From Chitinispirillaceae bacterium (GTDB taxonomy: Bacteria; Fibrobacterota; Chitinivibrionia; Chitinivibrionales; Chitinispirillaceae), in the NCBI GenBank assembly GCA_016926315.1, contig JAFGOU010000303.1, positions 1 through 9,134 on the forward strand: a DNA stretch of 9,134 bases, given 5' to 3'. Numbering within the stretch: position 1 is the first letter of the stretch; every line of letters starts with the position of its first letter. The notes beneath the pieces were generated by a model. That model was not told the origin of the DNA. It saw only the letters and a list, made by a program, of their open reading frames with translations, and made no database searches. Position numbers and translations under genes: made by a program. This document shows positions 1 through 7,111 of this stretch, piece by piece.

Positions 1-1113
1 AAGTTCTACACCGAAGAGGGTAACTGGGACCTGGTGGGTAACAACACACCCGTCTTTTTCCTCAATGACCCGCTCAAGTTCCCGGACCTGAACCACGCGG
101 TCAAGCGTGACCCGCGTACCAATATGCGCAGCGCGAAAAACAACTGGGACTTCTGGACCAATCTCCCCGAAGCGCTTCACCAGGTGACCATCACCATGAG
201 CGACCGCGGCATTCCCCTCTCCTACCGTCACATGAACGCCTACGGCAGCCATACCTATAGCTTGATAAACGCCAAAAATGAGCGTTACTGGGTCAAGTTT
301 CATTTCAAAACACAGCAGGGTATCAAAAACCTGACCGATGCCGAAGCCGAAGCGATTATCGCAAAAGACCGTGAAAGCCACCAGCGCGACCTGTACGATG
401 CAATCGAAACAGGCGATTTTCCCCGCTGGACCCTTCAGATCCAGGTGGTGCCGGAGAAGGACGCCGCAAAATTCCCGTTCAATCCGTTCGACCTGACCAA
501 AGTCTGGCCGCACAAGGACTACCCGCTCCACGAAGTCGGCGTGCTTGAACTCAACAGGAACCCGGAGAATTACTTTGCCGACGTCGAGCAGGCGGCATTC
601 AACCCGGCCAGTATCGTACCGGGCATCGGGTTCTCTCCCGACAAGATGCTCCAGGGGCGGCTTTTCTCCTACGGCGATGCGCAGCGTTACCGTCTCGGCG
701 TCAACCTTCACCAGATTCCGGTCAACCGCCCGCGGTGCCCGGTGACCGGATTCCATCGCGACGGCGCCATGCGCGTTGACGGCAATTACGGTTCTACGCT
801 CGGCTACGAGCCTAACAGCTATGGCGTCTGGCAGGAGCAGCCCGAGTTCAGGGAACCGCCGCTCGCGATCGACGGCGCTGCCGACCACTACGACCACCGC
901 GAAGGCGACGACCACTTTTCGCAACCCCGCGCTCTGTTCAACCTGATGAAACCCGATGAAAAACAGCGGCTGTTTGAAAACACCGCCCGGGCAATGGGCG
1001 ACGCTCCCCGGGAGATCAAGATCAGGCACATCGGCAACTGCCTGAAGGCCGACCCGGCCTATGGCAAAGGCGTAGCTGATGCGCTGGGCATACCGTTAAG
1101 CGAGGTCAAGTAG
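1..1113 (+). CDS. Haem catalase, 5'-truncated by the window edge
   Basis: This is a monofunctional haem catalase, which converts hydrogen peroxide to water and oxygen. The reading frame is open from base 1, so the visible 370 residues are the C-terminal part of a protein of roughly 480-500 residues. The distal catalytic histidine lies upstream of the window. The motif [11 protein letters not shown] (residues 13-23) carries the distal asparagine. WDFW, LHQVT and SDRGIP follow, then [24 protein letters not shown] and [20 protein letters not shown] are classic catalase blocks. The proximal haem motif [14 protein letters not shown] contains the axial tyrosine at about residue 224 (bases 670-672). 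The C-terminus stops soon after the helical region, so this is a small-subunit catalase without the extra flavodoxin-like domain. The internal GTG at base 34 is not the start, because conserved catalase sequence continues upstream of it. Family assignment is very secure; the exact gene name is not. Confidence 0.97.
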   Translation, partial: KFYTEEGNWDLVGNNTPVFFLNDPLKFPDLNHAVKRDPRTNMRSAKNNWDFWTNLPEALHQVTITMSDRGIPLSYRHMNAYGSHTYSLINAKNERYWVKFHFKTQQGIKNLTDAEAEAIIAKDRESHQRDLYDAIETGDFPRWTLQIQVVPEKDAAKFPFNPFDLTKVWPHKDYPLHEVGVLELNRNPENYFADVEQAAFNPASIVPGIGFSPDKMLQGRLFSYGDAQRYRLGVNLHQIPVNRPRCPVTGFHRDGAMRVDGNYGSTLGYEPNSYGVWQEQPEFREPPLAIDGAADHYDHREGDDHFSQPRALFNLMKPDEKQRLFENTARAMGDAPREIKIRHIGNCLKADPAYGKGVADALGIPLSEVK

Positions 1114-1139
1114 CCGCCGGATCATCGTCACTGCTCACC

Positions 1140-1169
1140 GCGAAGCGGCGGAAACTACCGCCGCTTCGC
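1140..1169 (+). terminator. Strong hairpin downstream of catalase
   Basis: A perfect 12-base inverted repeat (GCGAAGCGGCGG and its complement) encloses a 6-base AAACTA loop, 26 bases after the catalase stop. The stem is very GC-rich. No run of T follows it, so it is not a textbook intrinsic terminator. It may stop transcription inefficiently or protect the 3' end of the catalase mRNA. Confidence 0.6.
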
Positions 1170-1235
1170 CTCTGCATAATCGCACCGCACAGATTGTATA
1201 TTCCTTCCGGTTCACGCATCCGCCCACCATTTTTC

Positions 1236-1240
1236 AAGGA
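1236..1240 (+). promoter_or_regulatory. Ribosome binding site that fixes the nikR start
   Basis: AAGGA lies 7 bases before the ATG at 1248. It favours that ATG over the upstream in-frame TTG at 1194, which would add 18 residues that do not look like NikR. Confidence 0.75.
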
Positions 1241-1247
1241 TCCATTC

Positions 1248-1655
1248 ATGACCGACCTCTACCGTTTCGGTGTTTCGCTCGAAAAATCGCTCATCGACGC
1301 CTTTGACAAGCACATCAGCGCACGGAGGTATAAAAACCGCTCCGAGGCGATTCGAGACCTGATTCGCGAGGAATTGACCCGCAAAAAAATGATTGAAGGG
1401 GGCGTGGTGGCCGGCGCGGTCGTTATGACCTACGACCACCACAAACGCGAACTGGTCAACACCCTGCTCGATATCCAGCACGACTTTCAGTCCCTCATTA
1501 TTTCAACGCAACACGTGCACCTCGATCACCACCACTGCCTTGAAATCATTGCGGTAAAAGGCAGGGCAAGGGAGATTGAGCGGCTTGCCGATTCGATCAA
1601 GGCGCAGGTGGGGGTAAAACAGGTCAGCGTGAGTGTTGCGACAACGGAGGGGTGA
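1248..1655 (+). CDS. nikR: Nickel-responsive transcriptional regulator NikR
   Basis: The 135-residue product matches the usual NikR length (133 in E. coli). NikR is a tetrameric cytoplasmic repressor that binds DNA when loaded with nickel and controls nickel uptake genes. Residues 1-45 form the ribbon-helix-helix DNA-binding domain, with the beta strand DLYRFGVSLE and the signature NRSEAIRDLIREEL (about 30-43). Residues about 52-135 form the ACT-like metal-binding domain. The four nickel ligands of the E. coli protein (H76, H87, H89, C95) align with H78, H89, H91 and C97 here, in IQHDF and QHVHLDHHHC, with identical spacing. The site therefore appears intact. The gene stands alone, 134 bases after catalase, and converges on the minus-strand DUF1573 gene. 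No nik or cbi transporter genes are visible in the window, so the targets are unknown; the nearby TonB receptor system is one candidate. Confidence 0.95.
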   Translation: MTDLYRFGVSLEKSLIDAFDKHISARRYKNRSEAIRDLIREELTRKKMIEGGVVAGAVVMTYDHHKRELVNTLLDIQHDFQSLIISTQHVHLDHHHCLEIIAVKGRAREIERLADSIKAQVGVKQVSVSVATTEG

Positions 1656-1709
1656 CACTCTGAGGTAGTCGCCTGTTCAGGACGCCCGCCTTGGAGACGC
1701 GATGCGCTG

Positions 1710-2432
1710 TCAGTTCTTGACCAGATACGCGTGAATGCGAAGTTCCGGTTTTTCCGAATGGTTTGTTTTCATCACGATCTCACCTGAAATCGTGGTTTCC
1801 ACTTTTGGCCCGATGAGTTCCAGCGAAAAAACACGCGCGCCGTCGTCCCTGACCGAATCGAGCGGTTTGAGCGTGTAGGTGAGCGGCAACCGGAAATCGT
1901 TCTGCCAGCCGGGAGAGTTGTCCCGGGTCGTCTGCTTAAAGTAAACCTCGGTGAGCTGCAGGTCATGTTTTTTGGACGCAAGGGTCACGGTGCGGGTTTT
2001 GACCGTATCGGTACCGCCGAAATTGATCGCGACATCCGAGCACTCCACCGGCGAGACGATCGTCGTGGTGATGGTAAGCCTGACCTCTTTTTCGTTCGCC
2101 GCATTGGTGATGACCGTTATGCCCTTGGAGATGTTCCCTGCCTTATACCCTTTGAGATTCACCTCGGCGCTGATTTTTGACGATTTCCCCGGTTTGATGA
2201 CCGAATCGAACTTGACATTGGTACAACCGCAGCCGGGCCGGACGCTTTCGATCCTGAGCGGCTGGTCACCGGTATTCTTGAGCTTAAAAACGGCGGATAT
2301 CTTTTCAGTCTTGTCTTCCATAATCGTATCGCACCGGAAGACTTTCGTATCGAATTCGATTTTCGGGGCCGCATGCGGTGAAACCGCAGCGGCAAAAAGC
2401 ATTGCTGCCGTAATGGCGATAGCGCGAATCAT
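1710..2432 (-). CDS. Exported DUF1573 domain protein
   Basis: A 240-residue exported protein. The start is the ATG at 2432, preceded by GGGAGG at 7 bases and opening a clear Sec signal peptide (MIRAIAITAAMLFAAAVSPHAA). A longer frame reaching 2585 would overlap tonB and lacks support. Residues about 25-127 match DUF1573, an immunoglobulin-like fold related to MSP/ASPM-type domains. The marks are VFKLKNTGDQPLRIESV, the cysteine-bearing turn PGCGCTNV (67-70), and the closing beta strands up to ITTTIVSP. Residues about 128-240 look like a second beta-rich domain that I do not recognise. The biochemical function of DUF1573 is not established; it is common in periplasmic or surface proteins of Bacteroidota and relatives. 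The gene is last in a same-strand run with tonB (91-base gap) and the repeat protein, so co-transcription is possible but not proven. Confidence 0.85.
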   Translation of the reverse strand: MIRAIAITAAMLFAAAVSPHAAPKIEFDTKVFRCDTIMEDKTEKISAVFKLKNTGDQPLRIESVRPGCGCTNVKFDSVIKPGKSSKISAEVNLKGYKAGNISKGITVITNAANEKEVRLTITTTIVSPVECSDVAINFGGTDTVKTRTVTLASKKHDLQLTEVYFKQTTRDNSPGWQNDFRLPLTYTLKPLDSVRDDGARVFSLELIGPKVETTISGEIVMKTNHSEKPELRIHAYLVKN

Positions 2433-2439
2433 GTTCTTT

Positions 2440-2445
2440 CCTCCC
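2440..2445 (-). promoter_or_regulatory. Ribosome binding site that fixes the DUF1573 start
   Basis: GGGAGG on the minus strand lies 7 bases before the ATG at 2432. It decides for this start over the upstream in-frame ATG at 2585, which lies inside tonB. Confidence 0.8.
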
Positions 2446-2523
2446 GGAGATACTGTGGTACATGGCGAAATCCCGTTATGACCTGACAGACAGCTTAAAA
2501 ATAATTTACGGCAGCCGGTCCCG

Positions 2524-3177
2524 TCATTCCAGCTTGAATTCAAAATGCTGGCTTGCCTTGACCCGCGCCGGTTTCCCGTCGACAACGGGCGGCTTGAACC
2601 GCCATTTCCTCACGTTTTTCATGACCGACTCAGAGAAAAAACGGTGGCTCGACCGGGAAATCCAGATGTCCTGCACCGCGCCGGATTTGTCGACCACGAA
2701 CAGCGCGTCCACGCTTCCCTCTATTCCACGGTCCTGTGCGATGAGCGGGTACGGCGGCGCCTCGTTACCCTGCAGCGGGACAAGACCGCCCCTGACCTTG
2801 CTTGCCGGATATACCGGGTCAGCAGGCGGAAGAGCGGGGGCCGGGGCGACTGATGGCGCGGCACCGGCAGAGACGGCCTCGGCAACCGGTTCCGGCGCCG
2901 GAGCATCGGGGACGGTCTCGATTACCGGTTCCAGTGCGGGAGCAAGGTTGACCGGTTCCGGAGGCGGTACGGGCCTGGAAATACGCGGTTTTGCTTCGGG
3001 AGCAGCGGCCTTGACCGCTGGGGACTCGGGGGGACGGACCAGGGTCATGATAGGGACAAGCGGCAGCTCGTTATGTTCCATTATCCGCGGCGCACGCAAA
3101 AAAGTCACGACCGTCAGCAACGCTAGCGCGTGAAGAACACACGATGCTAAAAACGCCGGAGTGGTCCTGTTCGTCAT
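2524..3177 (-). CDS. TonB family energy transducer
   Basis: A 217-residue TonB protein, which carries proton-motive-force energy from an ExbB-ExbD motor in the inner membrane to outer-membrane receptors. Residues about 8-28 form the single N-terminal membrane anchor. This includes the S-x3-H motif (S12, H16) that corresponds to S16/H20 of E. coli TonB and is needed for ExbB-ExbD coupling. Residues about 48-125 are a proline/alanine/glutamate-rich periplasm-spanning linker. Residues about 141-217 are the TonB C-terminal domain: PPYPLIAQDRGIEGSVDALF, VVDKSGAVQDIWISRSS, then VRKWRFKPPVVDGKPARV. The start is the ATG at 3177, just before the membrane segment; the ribosome site there (CAGG) is weak. 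The upstream gene ends 43 bases before it. No exbB or exbD is visible, so the motor must be encoded elsewhere. The divergent receptor at 4307 is its obvious partner. Confidence 0.93.
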   Translation of the reverse strand: MTNRTTPAFLASCVLHALALLTVVTFLRAPRIMEHNELPLVPIMTLVRPPESPAVKAAAPEAKPRISRPVPPPEPVNLAPALEPVIETVPDAPAPEPVAEAVSAGAAPSVAPAPALPPADPVYPASKVRGGLVPLQGNEAPPYPLIAQDRGIEGSVDALFVVDKSGAVQDIWISRSSHRFFSESVMKNVRKWRFKPPVVDGKPARVKASQHFEFKLE

Positions 3178-3220
3178 GATAAAACCTGTTTCACTGCTCC
3201 GCCATGCTGCATCGCACTAA

Positions 3221-4117
3221 TCACCGCATTGGAACGAATTTCTTTTTCCCGACACTTGTACCACTATACTTCAAATCAACCATCACGGCGCCCGAGGAAT
3301 GCCGAGCAATCCGGTCGGACGATATAATTGGGCCCGTGTATAACAACCTTCCGTTCAGGGAATAAACGGACATGCTGTTCGCGTTTACTGAGAGTGGATT
3401 TCTTGTAAATCCATTCCATCGAATTGATGTCGATGGTGATAGCCGGATAGTATCCAAATCCACGGTCTGTCCATTGGCCATTTTAATTCCTGTCGCAGGA
3501 GCATACCCATCCTTCACAACACCAAATGCGACAAAGGTAAAGGTGCCGGCTAATTCGATGGTAACCGTATTAACAATAATCTGTTTTGAAAACAAGCCGT
3601 CGGCACCAGTAACAACGGTTTTCCCGACCGTATCGAGGTCACCACCCATCAGCCCGACTAGGGCTCCTGCAATTCCTTGTCCGTTAACGGAATCTACTAC
3701 CGTGCCTGATACCACGACGGTATCTTTTCCGCTGAGATTGGAAGGTACCAATAGAAGGGTATCTAACGCAATGCTGGTGGTAACGCCTAATAAAAGCTCA
3801 TAGCTAATCTTTGGAGCATACATTTCTTTCAATAGTACGTAAAACATAATATTTGAGGTGGATTCAATTTCCATAACATAGGAAAAAGAACCGTTGGAGC
3901 TTGTAAATACCGTATCAAATGATAACCCGTTCATATTGTTTATGTCCGGTATTCCTTGTGAATCATGTAACAACACCATCGCTTTCTGTATCGGTTGATC
4001 ACGTACCGAGTCGATCACGACCCCGGAGACGGCAATGGTCCTTTGCACTGCAAAAGACATACAAACCATCGAGATGATAAAAAGCGACACGTTTTTTGTA
4101 AATGAAAATAGCTTCAT
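3221..4117 (-). CDS. Secreted protein with two carboxypeptidase-regulatory-like repeats and a sorting-like tail
   Basis: A 298-residue exported protein without a recognised catalytic domain. Residues 1-29 look like a signal peptide (two lysines, then a hydrophobic stretch ending near FAVQRTIA). Two repeats follow: about 30-124, opening VSGVVIDSVRDQPIQKAMVLL, and about 136-227, opening VSGTVVDSVNGQGIAGALVGL. Both fit the carboxypeptidase-regulatory-like (transthyretin-like) beta-sandwich, and both close with a similar strand (SIALDTLLLVPS; TVDLDTIRLSPS). Residues about 247-298 (SMSVYSLNGRLLYTG ... KKKFVPMR) resemble the C-terminal sorting domains of surface-secreted Bacteroidota/Fibrobacterota proteins, but the match is by eye only. 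AAGGGGG just upstream supports the ATG at 4117. The coding sequence is more AT-rich than tonB beside it. It is first in the run with tonB and diverges from the TonB-dependent receptor, so a role in surface binding for the same uptake module is plausible but unproven. Confidence 0.72.
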   Translation of the reverse strand: MKLFSFTKNVSLFIISMVCMSFAVQRTIAVSGVVIDSVRDQPIQKAMVLLHDSQGIPDINNMNGLSFDTVFTSSNGSFSYVMEIESTSNIMFYVLLKEMYAPKISYELLLGVTTSIALDTLLLVPSNLSGKDTVVVSGTVVDSVNGQGIAGALVGLMGGDLDTVGKTVVTGADGLFSKQIIVNTVTIELAGTFTFVAFGVVKDGYAPATGIKMANGQTVDLDTIRLSPSTSIRWNGFTRNPLSVNANSMSVYSLNGRLLYTGPIISSDRIARHSSGAVMVDLKYSGTSVGKKKFVPMR

Positions 4118-4150
4118 AGGACCCCCTTCGGATAATGGTATATGCTGTTA

Positions 4151-4166
4151 ATATAATCAATTATCA
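4151..4166. promoter_or_regulatory. Fur-box-like dyad (candidate operator)
   Basis: ATATAAT-CA-ATTATCA matches the 7-1-7 Fur core TGATAAT-N-ATTATCA at 12 of 14 arm positions, but the spacer is two bases instead of one. Further GATAAT-type half sites occur at 4131-4136 (GATAAT) and 4231-4237 (ATTATCA). In an AT-rich region chance matches are likely, so this is a candidate only. Control of a TonB receptor by Fur would be ordinary biology. Confidence 0.35.
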
Positions 4167-4204
4167 CGAATAAAAATGTATTCGTAAGATGAAAAGAATA
4201 CGAA
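4167..4204. repeat. Overlapping CGAATA/TATTCG inverted repeats
   Basis: CGAATA (4167-4172) pairs with TATTCG (4179-4184) across 6 bases. GTATTC (4178-4183) pairs with GAATAC (4196-4201) across 12 bases. TTCGTA (4181-4186) pairs with TACGAA (4199-4204) across 12 bases. Three copies of one half-site in alternating orientation suggest a binding site for a dimeric regulator. It does not match the E. coli NikR site GTATGA-N16-TCATAC in sequence or spacing. Confidence 0.4.
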
Positions 4205-4306
4205 CGGATCACAACTGGTTTATCTATCCCATTATCAACCACTTATTCCAACATTACTCCGACTAAAGAATCTCCGCAACACGATCAGGATGATTTATAT
4301 TATTTA

Positions 4307-6448
4307 ATGATCATGAATATCCTACCCATCAAAAGATGCACCTTTCTCTGCTTGACGATTTCGACAACTCTCCTCGCACAGGAACCCGATTCCTCCCCAA
4401 CCTATTCCGACACCACCGTCTCCCTCGAAAAAATAGTCATCACCGCCACCCGCTCAAAACGGCTGGTCTCGGAAACGCCGGCCAGCGTCAGCGTCATCAC
4501 AAAAAAGGAGATCGCCTCCTCCCCTGCCAAAACGGTGGAGGACCTGCTCATCACCCAGACCGGCGTGCAGGCATCACGGTCGGCCGCCATCGGTGAGGGT
4601 ATTCCCTCCAGCATCATTATCCGCGGCATACCCGGCTCGCTCGCGGCGTCCCGGACGCTTATTCTCGTTGATGGAATTCCGACGAATGCTTCCGGCACCC
4701 CGTTCCTTATAGTCAATGAAATTCCCATGGAAGCGATTGAGCGGATCGAGATCGTGCGAGGGCCGCATTCGAGCCTGTATGGCGCAAACGCGTTCGGCGG
4801 GGTGGTGAATATCTTGACGCAGGAAGTGAAAGGGAAATTACACGGAGGGATAGCGACCGAAACATCCTATCCCTTTACCGTGCTCGACCAGTATTATGCA
4901 AAGGAGCGTTCGCTTTCGAAAAGTATTGATACCGCTGTGCCTCTTTCGTACCACAATGTAACCGGTACCGTGAGCGGAGGAAACGATAAGGCCGGCGTGG
5001 TGGTAAGCACCGGCTATCGGTCCATCGGCAATTATCTTCTGCGCGATTCTTCGATGGTGCAAAAAAAAGGTGTGGAAATGAATGTGCGCGGAGACAATCA
5101 TGATTACAAAGAGTTCCGCATCTTTGCAAAAAGCAAGTATTATTGTTCCGATAAAAGTGACCTTTCCCTGCATATCCGCTATTTTGACAGCGATCTGGGT
5201 TATGGAAAAACAAAAAAAATCATGCCAGACTCCATGGATGTCAATACGAAAGGCAACAAATTCCTCATCGGTCCGCAGGTGAAGATCGCTTTTTCAAACA
5301 ATATTCTTTTCCGCGCCGGCGGTTTTTACCGGCAGGTAATCGGCGAATTCATCAATGAAGATACGGATACCGGCAACGTATATGTCCAAAGCTACTGGAA
5401 ATCGCGGACCAACGACTGGCAGATAGAATCGCAGGGCATTATCACACTGGGGAGCGGGAATGTCCTTACCGTCGGCCTGGAAGTGCTGGATAACAACGCC
5501 CATTTTGGAGCCACAGAAAATGCGGTAACCGGCACGGTGCTGCCCAAAGCATTTCCGGTTAACAAAGGAATCGTCAACAGCGCAGTGTTTATACAGAATG
5601 AGTGCGACCTTTTCAAACAATTAAAGCTGGTTCCGGCGGTGCGTATCGATCATCACTCGGAATTCGGAAGCGCCGTTTCTCCAAAACTGGGAATTTTGTA
5701 TAAACTCAGTAATCATATCAGGGTCAAGACATCGGGCGGTCGCTCGTTCCGTGCCCCATCGCTAGCAGAACTCTATATGCCGGACCTTACGGTAATGCCG
5801 AATTTCAAACTGAGAGCGAATCCTGCGCTCGAACCCGAAAACCTCTGGGGTTTTGATGGAGGAATCGAAGTCGTACCGACCGCGGCAGTAACAGTTAAAC
5901 TTGACGCTTACTATAATTCAATGAAGGATTTAATCAGCCAAGTGGTTTTTCTTCAGGATACGGTGCCCTATGTCACTCATCGAAACATCAGTGCGGCCTG
6001 GTCAAAGGGAATCGAGGGTGAAATTGGGTGGCGGCTGCTCGCGTGGATGGTCTGTTCCGCCAATGCAACCGTGCAGCATTCGTTGGATAAAACGTATAAC
6101 ACATCGCTTGATTATATTCCCGACTATACCGCCGGCTGCGAAGCAAAGGCATCCCGCCGCTTTACGTCTTTTACGATAGACGGGAAGATCGGATTCAAAC
6201 TCGTCGGAAAGAGAAACTATCTCGATTTCGCGAATCCAACGATACGACTGAACGATGGTTCAATCATACCTTATCATGCCCTATTAAATCCTTACCATAC
6301 AGTAAACGTAGCATGTAAAATTTCTTCCTTAACAGGACTCTCGTGCACCGTGGCGGCTCAAAACATCTTTAACGAAAAATACCAAGAAGCCCTTGGCGCT
6401 CTCGCGACAGGAAGGTTCGCCACACTTAAACTGGGTTTCGCTTTCTAA
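4307..6448 (+). CDS. TonB-dependent outer-membrane receptor
   Basis: A 713-residue outer-membrane transporter that takes up scarce ligands such as siderophores, haem, cobalamin or metal chelates, using energy from TonB. It opens with a Sec signal peptide (hydrophobic TFLCLTISTTLLAQ after a KR pair). A TonB-box-like segment, LEKIVITATRSK, lies at about 40-51. The plug domain spans about 55-172: ETPASVSVITKKEI, VEDLLITQTGVQ, IIIRGIPG, LILVDGIP, IERIEIVRGPHSSLYGANAFGGVVNIL. The beta barrel fills the rest, with the receptor signature GGRSFRAPSLAELY at about 476-490 and the C-terminal strand ATLKLGFAF ending in phenylalanine, as expected for BAM-dependent insertion. The length suits the BtuB/CirA type. 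Two nearby ATGs (4307 and 4313) could start it; neither has a good ribosome site. The substrate cannot be read from the sequence. It diverges from the tonB cluster, which supplies a likely partner. Confidence 0.94.
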   Translation: MIMNILPIKRCTFLCLTISTTLLAQEPDSSPTYSDTTVSLEKIVITATRSKRLVSETPASVSVITKKEIASSPAKTVEDLLITQTGVQASRSAAIGEGIPSSIIIRGIPGSLAASRTLILVDGIPTNASGTPFLIVNEIPMEAIERIEIVRGPHSSLYGANAFGGVVNILTQEVKGKLHGGIATETSYPFTVLDQYYAKERSLSKSIDTAVPLSYHNVTGTVSGGNDKAGVVVSTGYRSIGNYLLRDSSMVQKKGVEMNVRGDNHDYKEFRIFAKSKYYCSDKSDLSLHIRYFDSDLGYGKTKKIMPDSMDVNTKGNKFLIGPQVKIAFSNNILFRAGGFYRQVIGEFINEDTDTGNVYVQSYWKSRTNDWQIESQGIITLGSGNVLTVGLEVLDNNAHFGATENAVTGTVLPKAFPVNKGIVNSAVFIQNECDLFKQLKLVPAVRIDHHSEFGSAVSPKLGILYKLSNHIRVKTSGGRSFRAPSLAELYMPDLTVMPNFKLRANPALEPENLWGFDGGIEVVPTAAVTVKLDAYYNSMKDLISQVVFLQDTVPYVTHRNISAAWSKGIEGEIGWRLLAWMVCSANATVQHSLDKTYNTSLDYIPDYTAGCEAKASRRFTSFTIDGKIGFKLVGKRNYLDFANPTIRLNDGSIIPYHALLNPYHTVNVACKISSLTGLSCTVAAQNIFNEKYQEALGALATGRFATLKLGFAF

Positions 6449-6458
6449 TCAAACCAAA

Positions 6459-7016
6459 CTAGTACTGCCGCCTTTTATACAGCGCAATAGTGATAATCTT
6501 CAGCAGATCTGTCGGGACCCCAGATAGGTCTATTCCTAAAAGCGGACCAAGCGGAACCAAATCGGTACCAAAAACCGTCCATTCTATCTGTCCGGTGGCA
6601 TCATTTTTTATGATAAATACAAACATCGGAATTGTTTCGCCGCTCACCGCCCGCGGCACAAGAATATTCTGCGCGGTATCGATGATCCTGCAGGTATCAG
6701 GCAACAACAATATGGAATCCTTGGGTTCATTCAACCGCCATTTCCCGGCCAGGTAAAGGGTCGTGTCCTTGATCCGCGAAGTATCACTACGCGACGTGTC
6801 AAGGGTAACGAGCAGGAAGGTGGAGTCGGCTCTAATATGGTTGAAAATACTCGCTCCCTTGAAACCCATAAGCGTGATCGGCTCCATTACCCCTTCCCAG
6901 TATCCGACCACCGACGTATCCATCTGGCCATTGCCGTTGTCCACACCATCCCCGCACGAAAGAACCAACAGCGCGCCAATGCAGAACAGACTTGTAACCA
7001 ACCTGTTTATTCTCAT
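6459..7016 (-). CDS. Probable lipoprotein, function unknown
   Basis: A 185-residue protein that I do not recognise. It begins with a basic-hydrophobic signal (MRINRLVTSLFCIGALLVLS) and a lipobox-like VLSC with the lipidated cysteine at residue 21. This is followed by a flexible, acidic/glycine/asparagine-rich linker (CGDGVDNGNGQMD). The mature part reads as beta strands: VVGYWEGVMEP, DSTFLLVTLDTSRSD, TTLYLAGKWRLNEPKDSILLLPDTCRIID. That pattern (an early tryptophan, then a threonine-rich strand, then a GKW strand) would suit a small lipocalin-like barrel, but this is inference. It has AGAGG 5 bases before the ATG. It converges on the TonB receptor gene with only 10 bases between the stops, so the two are not co-transcribed; a shared role is possible only by proximity. 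Confidence 0.7.
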   Translation of the reverse strand: MRINRLVTSLFCIGALLVLSCGDGVDNGNGQMDTSVVGYWEGVMEPITLMGFKGASIFNHIRADSTFLLVTLDTSRSDTSRIKDTTLYLAGKWRLNEPKDSILLLPDTCRIIDTAQNILVPRAVSGETIPMFVFIIKNDATGQIEWTVFGTDLVPLGPLLGIDLSGVPTDLLKIITIALYKRRQY

Positions 7017-7071
7017 AGGTACCTCTTGTGGTAGGGAGAACGGTTCCGGGATTCATCCTGTAATATATAAC

Positions 7072-7092
7072 AAAAACCGGCAACCTGCCCGG
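7072..7092 (-). terminator. Possible intrinsic terminator after the rrf2/DUF4143-remnant unit
   Basis: On the minus strand, GGCA-GGT-TGCC forms a short 4-pair hairpin within a GC-rich stretch and is followed by GGTTTTTGTT. It lies about 20 bases after the stop of the DUF4143 remnant. The stem is short, so the call is weak. Confidence 0.35.
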
Positions 7093-7111
7093 ATAGATAC
7101 TCTTTAAGCGA

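Larger units (their letters stand above)
4118..4306. promoter_or_regulatory. AT-rich divergent control region between the tonB cluster and the receptor
   Basis: This 189-base region lies between two divergent starts and is clearly more AT-rich than its flanks. It holds several short dyads, annotated separately. I could not assign a convincing promoter to either gene. On the minus strand, TTGATT and CATTAT boxes with a 17-base spacer exist (4132-4160), but they would start the transcript inside the ribosome site, so I do not call them. Confidence 0.55.

Noticed and set aside
1194..1247. Upstream TTG start extending NikR by 18 residues
   Set aside because: The added residues do not resemble NikR, and AAGGA is correctly placed for the ATG at 1248.
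1951..2481. Plus-strand frame of 176 codons opposite the DUF1573 gene
   Set aside because: The minus strand has a signal peptide, a ribosome site and a recognised domain; this frame has none.
2433..2585. N-terminal extension of the DUF1573 protein
   Set aside because: It would overlap tonB and bury the signal peptide; GGGAGG supports the ATG at 2432.
2462..3133. Plus-strand frame of 223 codons rich in glycine, serine and threonine
   Set aside because: It is the antisense shadow of the proline/alanine-rich TonB linker; the low-complexity composition follows from that.
4118..4306. E. coli-type NikR operator in the receptor control region
   Set aside because: The best GTATTC/GAATAC dyad has a 12-base spacer and different half-sites from GTATGA-N16-TCATAC, so I do not call it a NikR box.
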